From Branchiostoma belcheri (lineage: Eukaryota > Chordata > Leptocardii > Amphioxiformes > Branchiostomatidae), in NCBI RefSeq assembly GCF_001625305.1, contig NW_017802380.1, positions 936,987 through 1,000,986 of the forward strand: 64,000 bases of DNA. The letters run 5' to 3'. Shown here one piece after another: positions 30,171 to 42,200 of the stretch. The notes below the pieces were generated by a model. It saw nothing but the letters and a program-made list of their open reading frames with translations. It had not been told where the DNA came from and searched no databases. A program made the position numbers and the translations under genes. Numbering within the stretch: the first letter of the stretch is position 1; every line of letters starts with the position of its first letter.

Positions 30171-30764
30171 TTACTTTACAGACTGATTATTCTCAGAAGG
30201 CAGAAAGCCTTTTCTGACGATACATCCAAAGCGGCAATTACGGGAGTGTTTAACTGTACGGTGTTCAGCACCATGGACAGTAACTATGGCGTAAAGCTTT
30301 TACGAATCGAGTCTATGTCTTCTACACATTGTGTGTCCTCACTACACATAAAAACTCCAAGAGGCTATTGGCCATGGGTGGAGGCATTTAACACGACTTT
30401 CCTCGCTCCACTCCACTACAGAGTCCACTACAGAGTACCTATAAAGTCCACTAAGGACGTCCTTTGGGAAGGGACGGAAAGCGAAGGTCCGGCATTTGAA
30501 GGGTTAGCTAGAGAAGACTCTTCAAATATCTATCGATATGAGTGGGGGTCCATGCCCGTGTGAGTGAATCAACGCTCCAAGTCGAGTACTGTCCAGCTTG
30601 TACTTAAGATCACATTGACTTAATCACATGGATGCTATCCGGCCACCCCATTATCATTATCAATTGCAAGAACATTGTGTAACACTTATCCCTGTGGAAA
30701 GACTACTTTTTTTTTTATTATATTCCGAAACATGCAATTACAAGACGTGGTGACGGCACACTCA
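30171..30764. other. Intergenic, no gene seen
   Basis: A 105-codon plus-strand ORF at 30246-30563 shows no motif or splice context. Confidence 0.4.
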
Positions 30765-30945
30765 AGTTTTTTCAACTTATATTAATGCCGCCACCAACAC
30801 AGTGACAGTACAATACTCATTTACACCTGAGCAAAGTGAGGAAAGTTGTGTAAAGTGCCTTTCCCAAGGGCACAAGATCGGTGGCATGTCAGGACTCGAA
30901 CCCGGGGCCTCTGGTTTACGCCACACGACCCCACACTACTACTGT
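30765..30945 (-). mobile_element. tRNA-derived SINE family C, inverted copy
   Basis: Inverse of the 20540 copy: GCCGCCACCAACACAGTGAC, ATACTCATTTACACCTGAGC, GTGCCTTTCCCAAGGGCACA and B-box inverse GGACTCGAACCC. Confidence 0.88.
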
Positions 30946-31771
30946 TACTTTTATCCTTTTGTCATCATTCTATAGTATGGGAAGGTGGAAGGTGTCTGAT
31001 AGACATCAAAACGTAAGCAAAGTAAGAGATACAAATGTATTACTGGTTGTGTAAGAAGGAAATTCCCAATTTCCTATGTCCTACCAACCTGATGAGACTA
31101 CTTTCAGAAGATCTGTAGATTGTATAATGTTTTATGGCAGCGTGCAAATCAAGTTTCCGGTAAAAGAAAATCTCACTTCCTGTTGGCGTTGGCGTAACAA
31201 GAGGTGTGTCCTACGCATAGTACTGCCTCAAAAGAATTGCCGTTCTTTAATGAAATGTAGCCACAAAGACACTGAAGTTTTGCGTGTATGGCCAAAATGA
31301 AATCAGACCAGCCGCAGGAATTATTGCCAGGATCAATGGTTTGTGTAAAGGTCTGTGCGGATGTGACATAGGTAGTGGGTGTTAATGTTGTAGTAGTGCG
31401 TGGTACTAACCTTAGGCACAGGAAACCTGAATACTTACATCTTTCCACACAGCTGAACTGTCAGACATTTGCTATGAGAGCCATGAAAGACTTACAAAAT
31501 CTCGATTAATTGCCCATACTGTATACCCTGTCTTACAAATCTAAATCTAAATCTTACAAATTTTAATCATAATGTAAATAATAGGGCGCCACATGCTAAT
31601 CAATGAATATCAAAATTTGCATTTCCGTGAATGTGGCGTAACATGTCATAGTATAATGTTACAGTTATACCACCTCTTTTTTCCAGGTGAGGCCGAGAAC
31701 TTTTTGAACAACCTTTGTACACGGATGCCATGTTGATTTTACCAAAGTTTGGATTTGAGTTTGTGTTACAG

Positions 31772-34670
31772 CTACGTTTTCCCTGCAGTTGAAGACTGCT
31801 TTGTGCTGGCGACATGATCAAGAAAGTTGAAAAAGGCTGTGAGAACAGACTGGGGATCCTCCACGTGTGGATAGTGTCCGATGCCGCTGCTGAGAACAGT
31901 GTCTGTTGCCCGGGGAAACAGCTCTCTAGAAATAGACGGAAAATGACATTTACTGAGATTTATTTATAAGACTGACCTATTTCTAACATAGTAATTAGGC
32001 TGCAATTGTTCATTTCGTGGTTAGTAGTAGTAGAATGGTTTATTTCAAAATTGCAAACTCCAGACATACACCATTTCAATTACCACCACACTGACAACAG
32101 ACTCGCAGGCAGCCATACTGGCTGCCTGAATTGCTCTGAGGTCACAAAATATCATTAAAATATGGGTATTATTATCAAAACATTATTACATATTATTAAA
32201 TATTGTTAAAATTTATAAATCGTAAAATATTCCTCTACTATAGAAAATGGATTGATAATCGATATACATGTTTAAAACGTTACACAGTAAAAAAGGTTCG
32301 GTGAGAGGCTGTTGTACAACATTAGCAACAGATTACTCTTACATTGCCGTTTCAGAGTTATTCAGTAACTTAACCATGTATGGTAGTGCGCTGTTTCTAA
32401 AGCGTTCGGTTCTTGTTCTAAAACAGTCAATCTGGTTACTGGACCGTGTTGTACGTCCACTGATGTCCCCACGGCGGGGAGGGAACCAATGCCGGTAGTC
32501 GGGAGATTGTAAGAGTTTTCTGGCAAAAGTCAAGCAGAGGTGGTCTCGTCGTCGCTCCAAAGTCTCGAGGCCAAGTAGGAGACAGGCGTCAGCATAGTTA
32601 GTGTAGTTTTTGCCAAGGATAGTTCTGACGGCACGGCGTTATTGCAAGTGATCTATTTTTGTCGTAAGTCTGTGTTTATGTTGCTATGGACCAAGTGTTT
32701 GCCAAAAAGCAAAGAAATGAAGTCCAAGCCTTAACATGCATATATATTCATGAGCACCATAACCATGATCATTGTGATATAAATAGCAAAAAGTAATGGG
32801 GTACAGATATAGTTACCATATTATAATAGTATTAATCTGATTTCAACCAGGAATAGTATTCACGACTTCCTGCAAGTAGTTACTAAAGAGGTTATATCAC
32901 AGATGGTTTTATAACATGAAGCCAGTGCACAACCCAACATGGATCCAGATGACCTCGATTCATGATCAACCTGTTGCAATGTGAGATTTTCTTTACAACA
33001 AAAAGCAGTTACTCAAGCAACTGGATATGATTTTGGAAATGGTCAGATGTTTCAGCTAGTATCCACTAGCTTTCGTCAGTGACTGAGAGACCAGAGGGGA
33101 AATGCAGGTTTATAAGCACAAACTATTGATTGATATGCAAATAAATTGAAGACAAAATTGAGAGTTGCTTTGTGTAATAAGCTAGACCAACCTGGCCTGT
33201 TCTACAGCAGGTACAGATATGTGTAAAAAAAAAAAATGAAAAATACAGCTTTTATAAAATACTTTTCACCTGTTGCAAGTCAATGTTTAACATAGACGCC
33301 TAACAGATAAAGACTGCATTCTTTTCAATACATTTAGCTACTATTTGACAATCTTGGTGCCAGTACTAGTATTGGGTCATTAGCTAGTTTCCTTCAGTAG
33401 CCAAGAACACTACGTCCATCTATCTAAATTGCCACTACAGCAGGGGAGTTGAGCCTGAGCCTGGCACCCAGGGTAACTATTTGGCAGAACATTTGGAAGA
33501 TACTAGGCTAAGCCTGGGTGCCATCCTCTGTAGTTTCCGCCGGCTCCCTAATGTTGCTGACTAGCGACATTAGGGAGCTGGCGGAAACTATGGAGGATGG
33601 CACCCAGGCTAGGAAGATACGGGATTACCGGATGTTGTACGGGCCGACTGCTTTTTATAGTACTGTTGAAATCGTATTTGTAAGGCTGCATTGATTTTAG
33701 ATTGTAAGAAGTCGTCAATTTAGCCATTTTGGCTGCCACAGACTTTTAACCTGTTTGTTTATGTGTTTATGTAAATAAACCAGTCATCATCATCATACAT
33801 GTATGAGTTTTCTGCAGACATAGGTCTGGGTACTGACCTGTATCTGTCCAGAAGGACAGGAGTGTTGACGGGGTCAGCTGGACCATAGATCAGGTGCACT
33901 GGAAAGAAATAAAGTATTGTTAACCTTCAGCCTGCTAAGGTACAAATGTAGCTGTTGGGCACCAAATTTGTATTGGGTAGAGGGTTAGGTAGCAGGGAGA
34001 AGGTTAAACCTTGTCCTTGGACCATATATACATGGGTTGTACATACTGTACCATCTATATAGCACCCTGTATAATTATGTACATGTACGTATACGATTTA
34101 GGGATATTTCTCGTGTAACGCAGGCTGCTAAGGTAGCTGTTTGGTGCCAAATCTGTATTGGGTAGGGGGTTAGGTAGCAGGGAGAAGGTTAAGTTAACCT
34201 AGCCTGGGTACCATCCGGATTTTCGCTCCGCAACGCTCAAAAAAAGATTTTTTCGAGCGTTGCGGAGCGAAAATCCAGATGGCACCCAGGCTAAAGTTAA
34301 CCAAAGTAATGGCTCATTGTTTTCTACATTGAAGGGATTAATGCTACATTTCATGTATTCTACATGTATGCAGCATGGGTTCACATGTAAGTATGCTGTA
34401 CTGACCTGGTATTGTGGACTGTTGCACTGCCTCCACCCACCTCTCTCTATGTGCAACTCTCTCATTCTGGTACTGGCTGATCCTACAGAGGAGCCATACA
34501 AAATACAAGTATAAGTATCAACTAGAAAAGTAACATTTGCAAAGCAAATGCATAATGTTTACCTTCGGATATGGTCTGCTCTGTTAATTCTTACTCAAAC
34601 ACATTCACTGTGATTCACATACATGTATATGGTGACAGGAGTCTAAATGCCTACAATGAAATTGCCACAT

Positions 34671-34704
<34 letters not shown>

Positions 34705-37700
34705 TGTGTGTGTGTGTGTCACATTCTGTAACCCGACACCAGTTACTATGGTGACAGACGTAAACAAAAGAGGCCATTGGCCAGGTCAGAGGTTAGTGTT
34801 TGGAGAAGAAGAAATGGAGCAAAAACAATATGTTTTCCTTCGGTAAACATAATAAAAGAGACAATATGTGTACAGTACTTAGTAAAGTATTGAAGGGTGT
34901 GTCATGCAACTCCAATTTTATTTGCTCAATGGTCACTTAGCAGTTGCTGTCTAGTGGAAAGTGGACCTTATCTTATAATTACCTTATAAACAAAGGCTCC
35001 AACAAACAAACAAACAAACAAACAGACCTTCCTAGTGCCAGGTTGCCATCATTCCATCTCATCAGTGCCCAGAGATCGTTGACCTCATCAGGAGAAGGTT
35101 TGGTGTTGGGACCGTACACCTTGCCGACACTAACAGTAACAAAAATCTCTTCATTGACAGTACAAAAAAAAGATCCACATCAACTTTCAAAAGGCCTTCT
35201 AAAACTATACCTACAGACAAACAAATGGATATAATTGGACTTACATTCATACAAGTGGATACAAATGTCACAAATGAGCTACCATACATTCACATGGATG
35301 AATGAATGTATAAGTTATACTACTGGTTATGAGGTCTAAATTTCTTTGATATATTTAGTATACCTTTTTTGTACTCATTAAAAGTTATATATGACCATCA
35401 CATGACCGCATTGCCTTTTACAATGACAACAATCATTTTTGTGTTTTACAGTTATTTGTGAGACTTTGTCTATATCATTTGCTGAGCCACAATGTATGAG
35501 CTACTGTACTAACCCTCCTCTAAAAGTGTAGAAGTTGCCCAATCTGGATAAGTAGGGTCCCAGTGAAGTTGTGAGAAGCTGAAATTGAATGCATTTCCCC
35601 AAAATAAGTAATTCTGCAGAATCAAAATACACAAAGAATAGATTGAAAATTTCTATGCACAAGTAGCTAGATAAAATGTGTTGTTGTTATTATGTTAGAC
35701 CCCTTCAAAATGATGCTTTGCTTTGTTCTTTCTAAGACCCAATAAAAAACACAATAGAGCTAACAGATCAAATTGAATGCTGAGTAGAAATAAGGATTAC
35801 AAAATACATACATATTGGCCCCACTGAAAGGTGATGGTCTCAGGAAGAAAACCTGAAACAAAACATTAATTTAAAAATCTCAATCCAATCTTGTCTCCTG
35901 GTCTCTGAATGAATTATAATGTGGATATGTCTATCTGCATGTCACATGTTTAAATACATAATCTGTACATAAAAATGTGAGCAAAAAAACAAACCCCAAG
36001 TATCAGTTTTGCATGGCTACCAGAAATCAACTAACCTTCATGAAGCAGACCAGATTCCTATTACAGTTAGTAGAACTGTTAGATATTCTCAACACCACCA
36101 TATGTGTATTTTAACACCACAAACTATGTATGTATCATTTTGCCATACGTTGTACCTGCTACATCTGTTGCGCAATAAAGTTCTTCTTCTTCTGTCATAT
36201 ATCCACTGGGTTACATACAATACATATCCACTACTTTGATAAACAGTGTGTCTGAGAAATCTCTAGTCCAGCACCCTCCCAGATAGGTTAATTATGCAGG
36301 TCCTGGAGTGCATTTTACAGGGTATGTTGAGTTGGAGGTCTTTTTGGATGCATATTTTCTGGGTGGCAGATATTTGTGACCTAGCAGAACTATAATATAG
36401 TTATGTTTTTCCAAATCACATTTTAAATGAATAACTTCCTACCACAGCTGGTTAGACTCTGTAGAAGGCTTATAGAACTGGGGGTTTGGTGGTCTTCGGC
36501 TGTTTTCTGATTGGCTCAAAAAACGGGGGTAATTCAACCAGGCCGGCTATGTTGTCTATATGCAATCAGAAAATAGCACATAAAGGCTGCTGAAGACCCT
36601 GAAGACCCCCAGTTTTGGTCATGCTATGGGGGCCAGACAGCTGGCAGTTCTCACCTCCATTCATCAGACAGACGCTCCTGATCTGCAGGTGAGCGGCGTC
36701 TTTCTCAGGCGACTTTTGGCGGTCAAGAAACCTCCTGAGGAGCTCCAGGGCTACGGTGTCTCCGTAGTCGTGTGACAAGACGTGCACCTCCTTAACTTCC
36801 AACGTCTCAAGTAACCTCTCCAGGATGGAGGCCTGCTCAAAGATGCTGTAGTTGTGGTCTAACTGGAATATGAAGTATACCATATTAGTTAGATCTAACC
36901 GGCTAAGATGGTATGGCCACCTCCAAAAATGGGCAGTGACAAATGGCCTAGAAAGGAATGGAAAATGTAAGGGAGGACTTCCTAAACCTGAACCTACATA
37001 CCCGGTATGTTAAACCAAAGGATAGAGGCAAGTGAAACGCTGCCATCAAGCAATTAAGCCACAGTATTGCTGTGCAAGCACGTCCAACCCTTGGAGGTCG
37101 GGGAACAACATATGCTAAACCAGATAGTGAGTGAGAGAGTGACTCAGTCTACTGGAGTCAAAAATACCAAATCAGCCTCTATTTTGGTAACATGGATTGT
37201 TTGTTTGTTAGTTACTTTGAGCCTTTACTTATTCATGAAAATTCAAATTAGCCAGCTACCCACTTTTTATTGAAGTCATGAGGGAAGAGGTCTGGCTCAG
37301 ACAAAATATGATGTGGTGTCTTTTGTGAGACAATAGTTTGTAGAGTGAGTCTTGTCCATGTTTTGTAGATTAAGTGTTTTGTACTTACTGGTTTGTCACT
37401 GAATCCAAAGCCCAGTAAATCTGAGGCGATGATGCGGCCAAATCTTCCCTGCAGTCCTCCCCACACCTGTAGCAAAAACAGAAAGAAGTGTCTTTTAAAT
37501 TTGAACTGCTGATGCTTTAATTATTGATATTTCAACAGTTACTGCCATTTCAATTGTCCATGCTTCTGAAAAAGACTTTTCCATAGGACAAGTGGTGTAG
37601 TAACATTACATAACCTTACATTGATCAAGGCTCTCTGATGCTCCCCTCTTCACCGAACACAGTTGGGGCATCATCACTAGAAAGCTTTGATTATAGTCCA

Positions 37701-38506
37701 GCAGCATAGCAAACAACTCCTGCACTTAGATGTGCAAAGATTAGGTGTAAGAGGTCGTTTGGTGTAATATAGCTAGCTGATGCCGCATCGCGTGCCTGCG
37801 AAGCTGGTGTATTGCGGATATACGGCCGGTTTTACTGGCTATACTGAATACAGATACTGTATAATTTCAAAGCTAACCATGGTCATGTACAATGTATGTA
37901 ATACTATGCAGTTGGTAAGAATATCTGTCCATAATTAACACACCTTTTCCCAGTCATGGCTGGAAGAAGGAAACCCATGGATGCAGAGAACAACTTCACC
38001 AGATCCTCCCTGTCCAGCCTCATCTGTAGCACAAAATAAACCATAACTTTGATGATTTTCTTACAAAATAATGATGCATACATTTTAAAGACAAATCAAC
38101 ATACATAATCTGCAATTACTTGCATGAGTCAATATATTAAGAGGACTAAATGTGGAACTTCAATATCAAAAAAGTGCTCCAATGCATGGGGTCAATGCCT
38201 TTATGGTCATATACCATGGCAGAATGACCTTATGGTCACACATATCTCAAGAACAAAATTAGATACTTCAAAACTACAAACCTGTAATTAAGTAGCCTTT
38301 CAGATATGATAATCAGGATCACAGTTGGTAAAATGTTACTCACCGTGGTAGAATACCTTGAACTCTCCATATGAAAAGAACATGCCAGACTGTTTCCACT
38401 TTTTCAGCTTTGGTGAGAGTGGTGGGGGAGGGGAGTTCTGGTAAGCCCAGACAAGAACCCCCACAACTACACTTATCAAAATACCCCTCTTCCCTATGAA
38501 TCCCAT
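31772..38506 (-). CDS. mest: MEST-like alpha/beta hydrolase, copy A (10 coding exons)
   Basis: Coding exons, 5' to 3': 38506-38344, 38023-37944, 37466-37389, 36862-36655, 35852-35812, 35578-35514, 35129-35028, 34482-34406, 33898-33838, 31925-31772. All junctions are GT-AG and phases match; the product is 342 residues, close to vertebrate MEST/PEG1. An N-terminal hydrophobic anchor (ILISVVVGVLVWAY) is followed by the fold motifs HGFP (70-73), nucleophile-elbow SHDYGD with Asp139 in the nucleophile position as in epoxide-hydrolase/dehalogenase relatives, acid Asp280 (YGPADPVN) and His309 (GHYPHVEDP). The substrate of MEST is unknown; it is an ER-membrane protein in vertebrates. The start codon lies 2 nt after an ACAG acceptor, implying a non-coding first exon. 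Exon 4 corresponds to two exons in copy B. Assignment is firm. Confidence 0.93.
32020..32670 (-). pseudogene. 5'-truncated non-LTR retrotransposon, RT-ORF 3' end
   Basis: In an intron of MEST-A, on the same strand. About 32340-32650 encodes the C-terminal tail of a reverse-transcriptase polyprotein: LERRRDHLCLTFARKLLQSP, then YRHWFPPRRGDISGR and ending ALPYMVKLLNNSE. I recognise this HWFPP/GR-type tail from CR1/L2/Jockey-like elements. The 3' UTR follows to an AATAAACCATTCTACTAC end near 32024. Only the last ~100 codons remain. Confidence 0.65.
33000..33085. repeat. Foldback family F left-half copy
   Basis: AAAAGCAGTTACTCAAGCAA, CTGGATATGATTTTGGAAAT and GTCAGATGTTTCAGCTAGTA match the left arm at 17549. 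It lies in a MEST-A intron. Confidence 0.75.
33513..33612. repeat. Near-perfect ~100-bp palindrome, ends AGCCTGGGTGCCATCC
   Basis: Left arm AGCCTGGGTGCCATCCTCTG continues TAGTTTCCGCCGGCTCCCTA; the right arm TAGGGAGCTGGCGGAAACTA continues to GGATGGCACCCAGGCT. The central loop is only about 15-20 bp. It lies in a MEST-A intron. Confidence 0.92.
34200..34293. repeat. Second palindrome with the same ends but a different interior
   Basis: Ends TAGCCTGGGTACCATCC and GATGGCACCCAGGCTA match the palindrome at 33513, but the inner arms are GGATTTTCGCTCCGCAACGC and its inverse GCGTTGCGGAGCGAAAATCC. They are unrelated to the first palindrome's arms. Confidence 0.9.
34673..34718. repeat. (TG)n microsatellite
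   Basis: TG dinucleotide run with one TATG interruption, in a MEST-A intron. Confidence 0.9.
36472..36628 (-). mobile_element. Non-autonomous DNA element, inverted copy near a MEST-A splice donor
   Basis: Inverse of the 13022 element: GGCTTATAGAACTGGGGGTT at one end and CCCCCAGTTTTGGTCATGCT at the other. Its edge lies about 26 bp downstream, in transcript sense, of the donor of MEST-A exon 4 (36655). The exon itself is intact. Confidence 0.8.
37700..37857 (+). repeat. Dispersed repeat family S copy
   Basis: AACAACTCCTGCACTTAGAT, GTGTAATATAGCTAGCTGAT and CGCGTGCCTGCGAAGCTGGT match the 1940 copy. It lies in a MEST-A intron. Confidence 0.8.
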
Positions 38507-39266
38507 GACTGTAACACCAAATATCAAATGCAGCTGAGAAGTAAAGAGGAAACCTAGTACAAGACTTCAGCTAACCAACCACTGCTCCAAAGTGAGCAAC
38601 TCTCTGCTTTCACCCTTTGTTTGTTTGACCTTTGGCAGCTAGGTTCAATGACCTAAAGGTTAATGACCTTTGTACATAATACATGTACATGCTACACTGT
38701 GCTATTGGTGAACAGAAACAGGTCAACAATACATCCCCTGAGGGAACACAATAAATTTCTTTATTTCATTTAAGTAAAATATAAAAACCATATGAAATAG
38801 TCACCATACAAATTATATACAATTCAAATGCCCTTCAACAACTTTATATAGATTTGTAACATTAGCTATTACATACATGTATTCCAAAATTTTTGGCTCC
38901 AACAAAAACCTTCAAGTTGGTACAACGTCATCATGATTTGTTCCATGGAATATTGTTGATAGAGTAATTGGATAAACGTTTGTTCTACATGTAGTTTTAT
39001 TTTTGAAGTTTTATTTTCGCTTTTTGTTGCAGTGGCCTATTACCACGAAATCACATCACTACGAATATCTGTTTTATAGTTTCACAGTGCAACAGAATTG
39101 TTTCAACAGCAAACTTCAAAGAACATGAAACCCTCATTTTCCCTCCTACTGCAAGATTAAACCCACCGCGAAAGTAAATGTATTCATTAACAGTATATCA
39201 GCTGCTGCCCTGTCCTTGGTGCTGAAAACATTTCCACAGCAGAGGCCATTAGATTTCCTCTTCTTG
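38507..39266 (-). promoter_or_regulatory. Interval between MEST-B 3' end and MEST-A 5' end
   Basis: Contains the MEST-B 3' UTR with AATAAA on the minus strand at about 38760-38765, and should hold the promoter and non-coding first exon of MEST-A. No TATA box or initiator is distinct enough to place. Confidence 0.5.
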
Positions 39267-42200
39267 TTACGTTTCTCCTGTAGCCTGAGGCTGTGTAAGG
39301 GGAGAAACCTTCTCCAGAAAACCAAAGTAAGCCATGAGGACCGCCATGGGGTCTTCCCAGTGTGGGTAGTGGCCGATGTGCTTGTCTAGTACGGTGATAG
39401 TCGCTTTGGGAAGCAGCTCTCTAAAAGCAAGAAATGGCAGAAAAAAATGTTACGTGTGGACAAAATGATAAGGACATGCTAAGGTTTCTGCAATTTTATC
39501 ATTGTAAGATTGAATCTTACATATAGGTTACCCCTTCAATTTCAGAAATGAGAATTGAAAATGAAAATAAAAAATGGTTCATTTCCTTTTCATTTTGCCA
39601 TTAATGACTTAGTAACTGAATATAATACAAAAAAAGAAGCATAGAATCACCTAGGCTTGAGTAACACAGAAAATATAGGTGATTGGTTGTATATGCATGT
39701 ATATCTTAAGATTGTGACAGTCATTATAAAAATGTACAACAACATCATGGATAACAGTACAGTGTAAAGTTCACCTGTATCTGTCTGCAAAGACTGGTGG
39801 ATTGACAGGGTCAGCTGGACCATAGATCATGTGTACTGTAGACAAGATGGGAGTCAATTAAGTCATACAGAGCATAACAAGACTAGAATACAAATACATG
39901 TATGTATCTGTACATCTATTATAACTGCCCTTTGGAGTAGGACTAAGAGGTTGGGAGTTCGAATCCCGGCTGATGTCGCTCACCCGACATGCATGCTACT
40001 GTTTAGGGTCACAGTCCTTCGGACGGGATGTTAAGCCATGGTCCACTGTTCATTGTGGTTGTCGAAAAGAGCTAGGGGAATTTCCCCGGTACAATGAACC
40101 TGTAAATACTGTACATAGTGTCTGTCTTCTCTGTCACGACCAGTGGAAGATTAGCTCTTCAATAAGCTAAACTGGTTCGAGATCACTTTCACACCAGCTT
40201 TGCAGGTAAGCTAGTGGCACGGTAGTAACTGGTTATATCATGCTAAACAATGTGTCACACCCAACCTTTGTACATTGTACATCTCACTGCAATCCATGTT
40301 TAAAGCTATCTATTGAAGATGCCCCTGTACTTTGTGGCAGCAAGTCCCAATGTGCAATTACATGTATCATAGTTCTAGGAAAAATGGATATCTGATATCT
40401 CTGAACCAAAGACAGAAACTTGTGATCCATGTATCACTGAGTTTTCCCACCTGGTACAGTAGACTTCTGCAGTGCCCCCACCCAGACATCCCTGTTCTCA
40501 TGTCGTTCAGCAATGTACTGGAGCAATCTAACATTAAATAAAACATTGAAATAGTCTGAACAGCAATGAGAAAATTAAAAGGCATTTTTCTTCATCTGTA
40601 ATTTTCTGTCCATGTACATGTTGTATATTGTTCTTGTTGATTTAATAAGGGCCCCTGGTTTCATGCAAAGAATAAATAAATACGGTAAGATGAACAGGCA
40701 TTGTTTGTGTGTGAGTAGTATATGCATGTTGACAAATGCACATTTGTATATACTCTGTATCTTGCAATGTATTTTCCTTTATACTTATGTCAAGACAGCA
40801 TCTCTACATGTACCTTTACAACTACACTGGAGATTTAAATTTTGTATCCTGAATTCATACTCAAGTGCTTGCGTACCCAGGCATGACAAGATATCCATCG
40901 TTCCACCGCAGGAGGACCCAAAAATCAACGAAGTCCATCGCTGCGGGCTGAGTGTTGGGGCCAAAGACCTTTCCAAAGCTGCCAAAACAGAGAAATTTTC
41001 TTTGGTTATCATTGGCAAATGGTGCAATTCTTACAAATATTTGAGAATCACAAGGTAAACTGACCCCAAAATGGAAAGCCGACCTGGACTGTTAAATTGA
41101 CATGAGTTATGGATAAAGATTCTGATTTGTTTATATCTGTCTTTGTTTGTACCTGTATCTTTGATTTTATTGCATTTTGTACTGGGCCCTATTGAAAACC
41201 AATTTGTCAAAATTGAACTAGGCCACCCAGGTGTCTGAAGATTAAAGAAAAAAGAAAACAAGACGATAATATTAAGCATTTGAAAGTTATGAGGTGAACA
41301 AGATTATTTTTTTTATGGTACCAACTTAACAACGATATTCATCCTGAAACACATTTGCCAAATTTTGTAGCGGAAATAGAAGCAAGTATTCTCGTAATGG
41401 AATAATTTTTTATCTGTATCCAATTTCTAAAAATACCAACCCATTTTTGAAGATATAGTAGTTGCTCAGTCTTGTTAAAGGTGCAAGCCATGGATTCAGC
41501 ATGATCTGAAATTCAGTAAAACCGTTAACTTTCAAATGTAGTACATTGTTTGATAACTTTCCAATAATCATCTTCGATAATGAATAAATTAGTCTACATG
41601 TTAACAAAATATCCATTATGACTGAGACTGTTCATTTACTTATAAAAAGCTCATACAGTAATGTCAGGAAATTTGATAACAGAAGGTACAGAATAAGGAC
41701 ATGTAAAATATATAATCTTAGTTCCTTAAGTTCCTTAATTCAAAGAAACATACTTTCTGCATGAATGTTGCATGGTGGGTCTCAGGAAATACCCCTACAA
41801 AAACAGCAAGAAAGCCACGACTCAAAGCTAATAATAGTGTATTGCAAGCACACGTAACCAAGCTCACCAGGTCACTCCTACTCTTACTGGGTATGACAGT
41901 TGAGTTCATTATCTAAGTTAGATATACATGTATACATGTAGTATTAGTACATACACGTTGGGATATTCGAGGAAAGTTCGTCTCTGGAAACACACCTGGA
42001 GTTAAGAACTATGTTGTTAATCATGTCTTGCTTCTTTTAAGTTGTTTTGTTCAACTACTGAGATTCAGTTGATGTATGCGTCATTCCCACTTCATTGAAA
42101 CTTTATATAAAGTTGTCTCAAGTACAAATGTATGTGGCAGATACATTCTGGGGCTTTAAAGTTGACTAATATTCCATCTTCCACTGACTTTCAAGACAAG

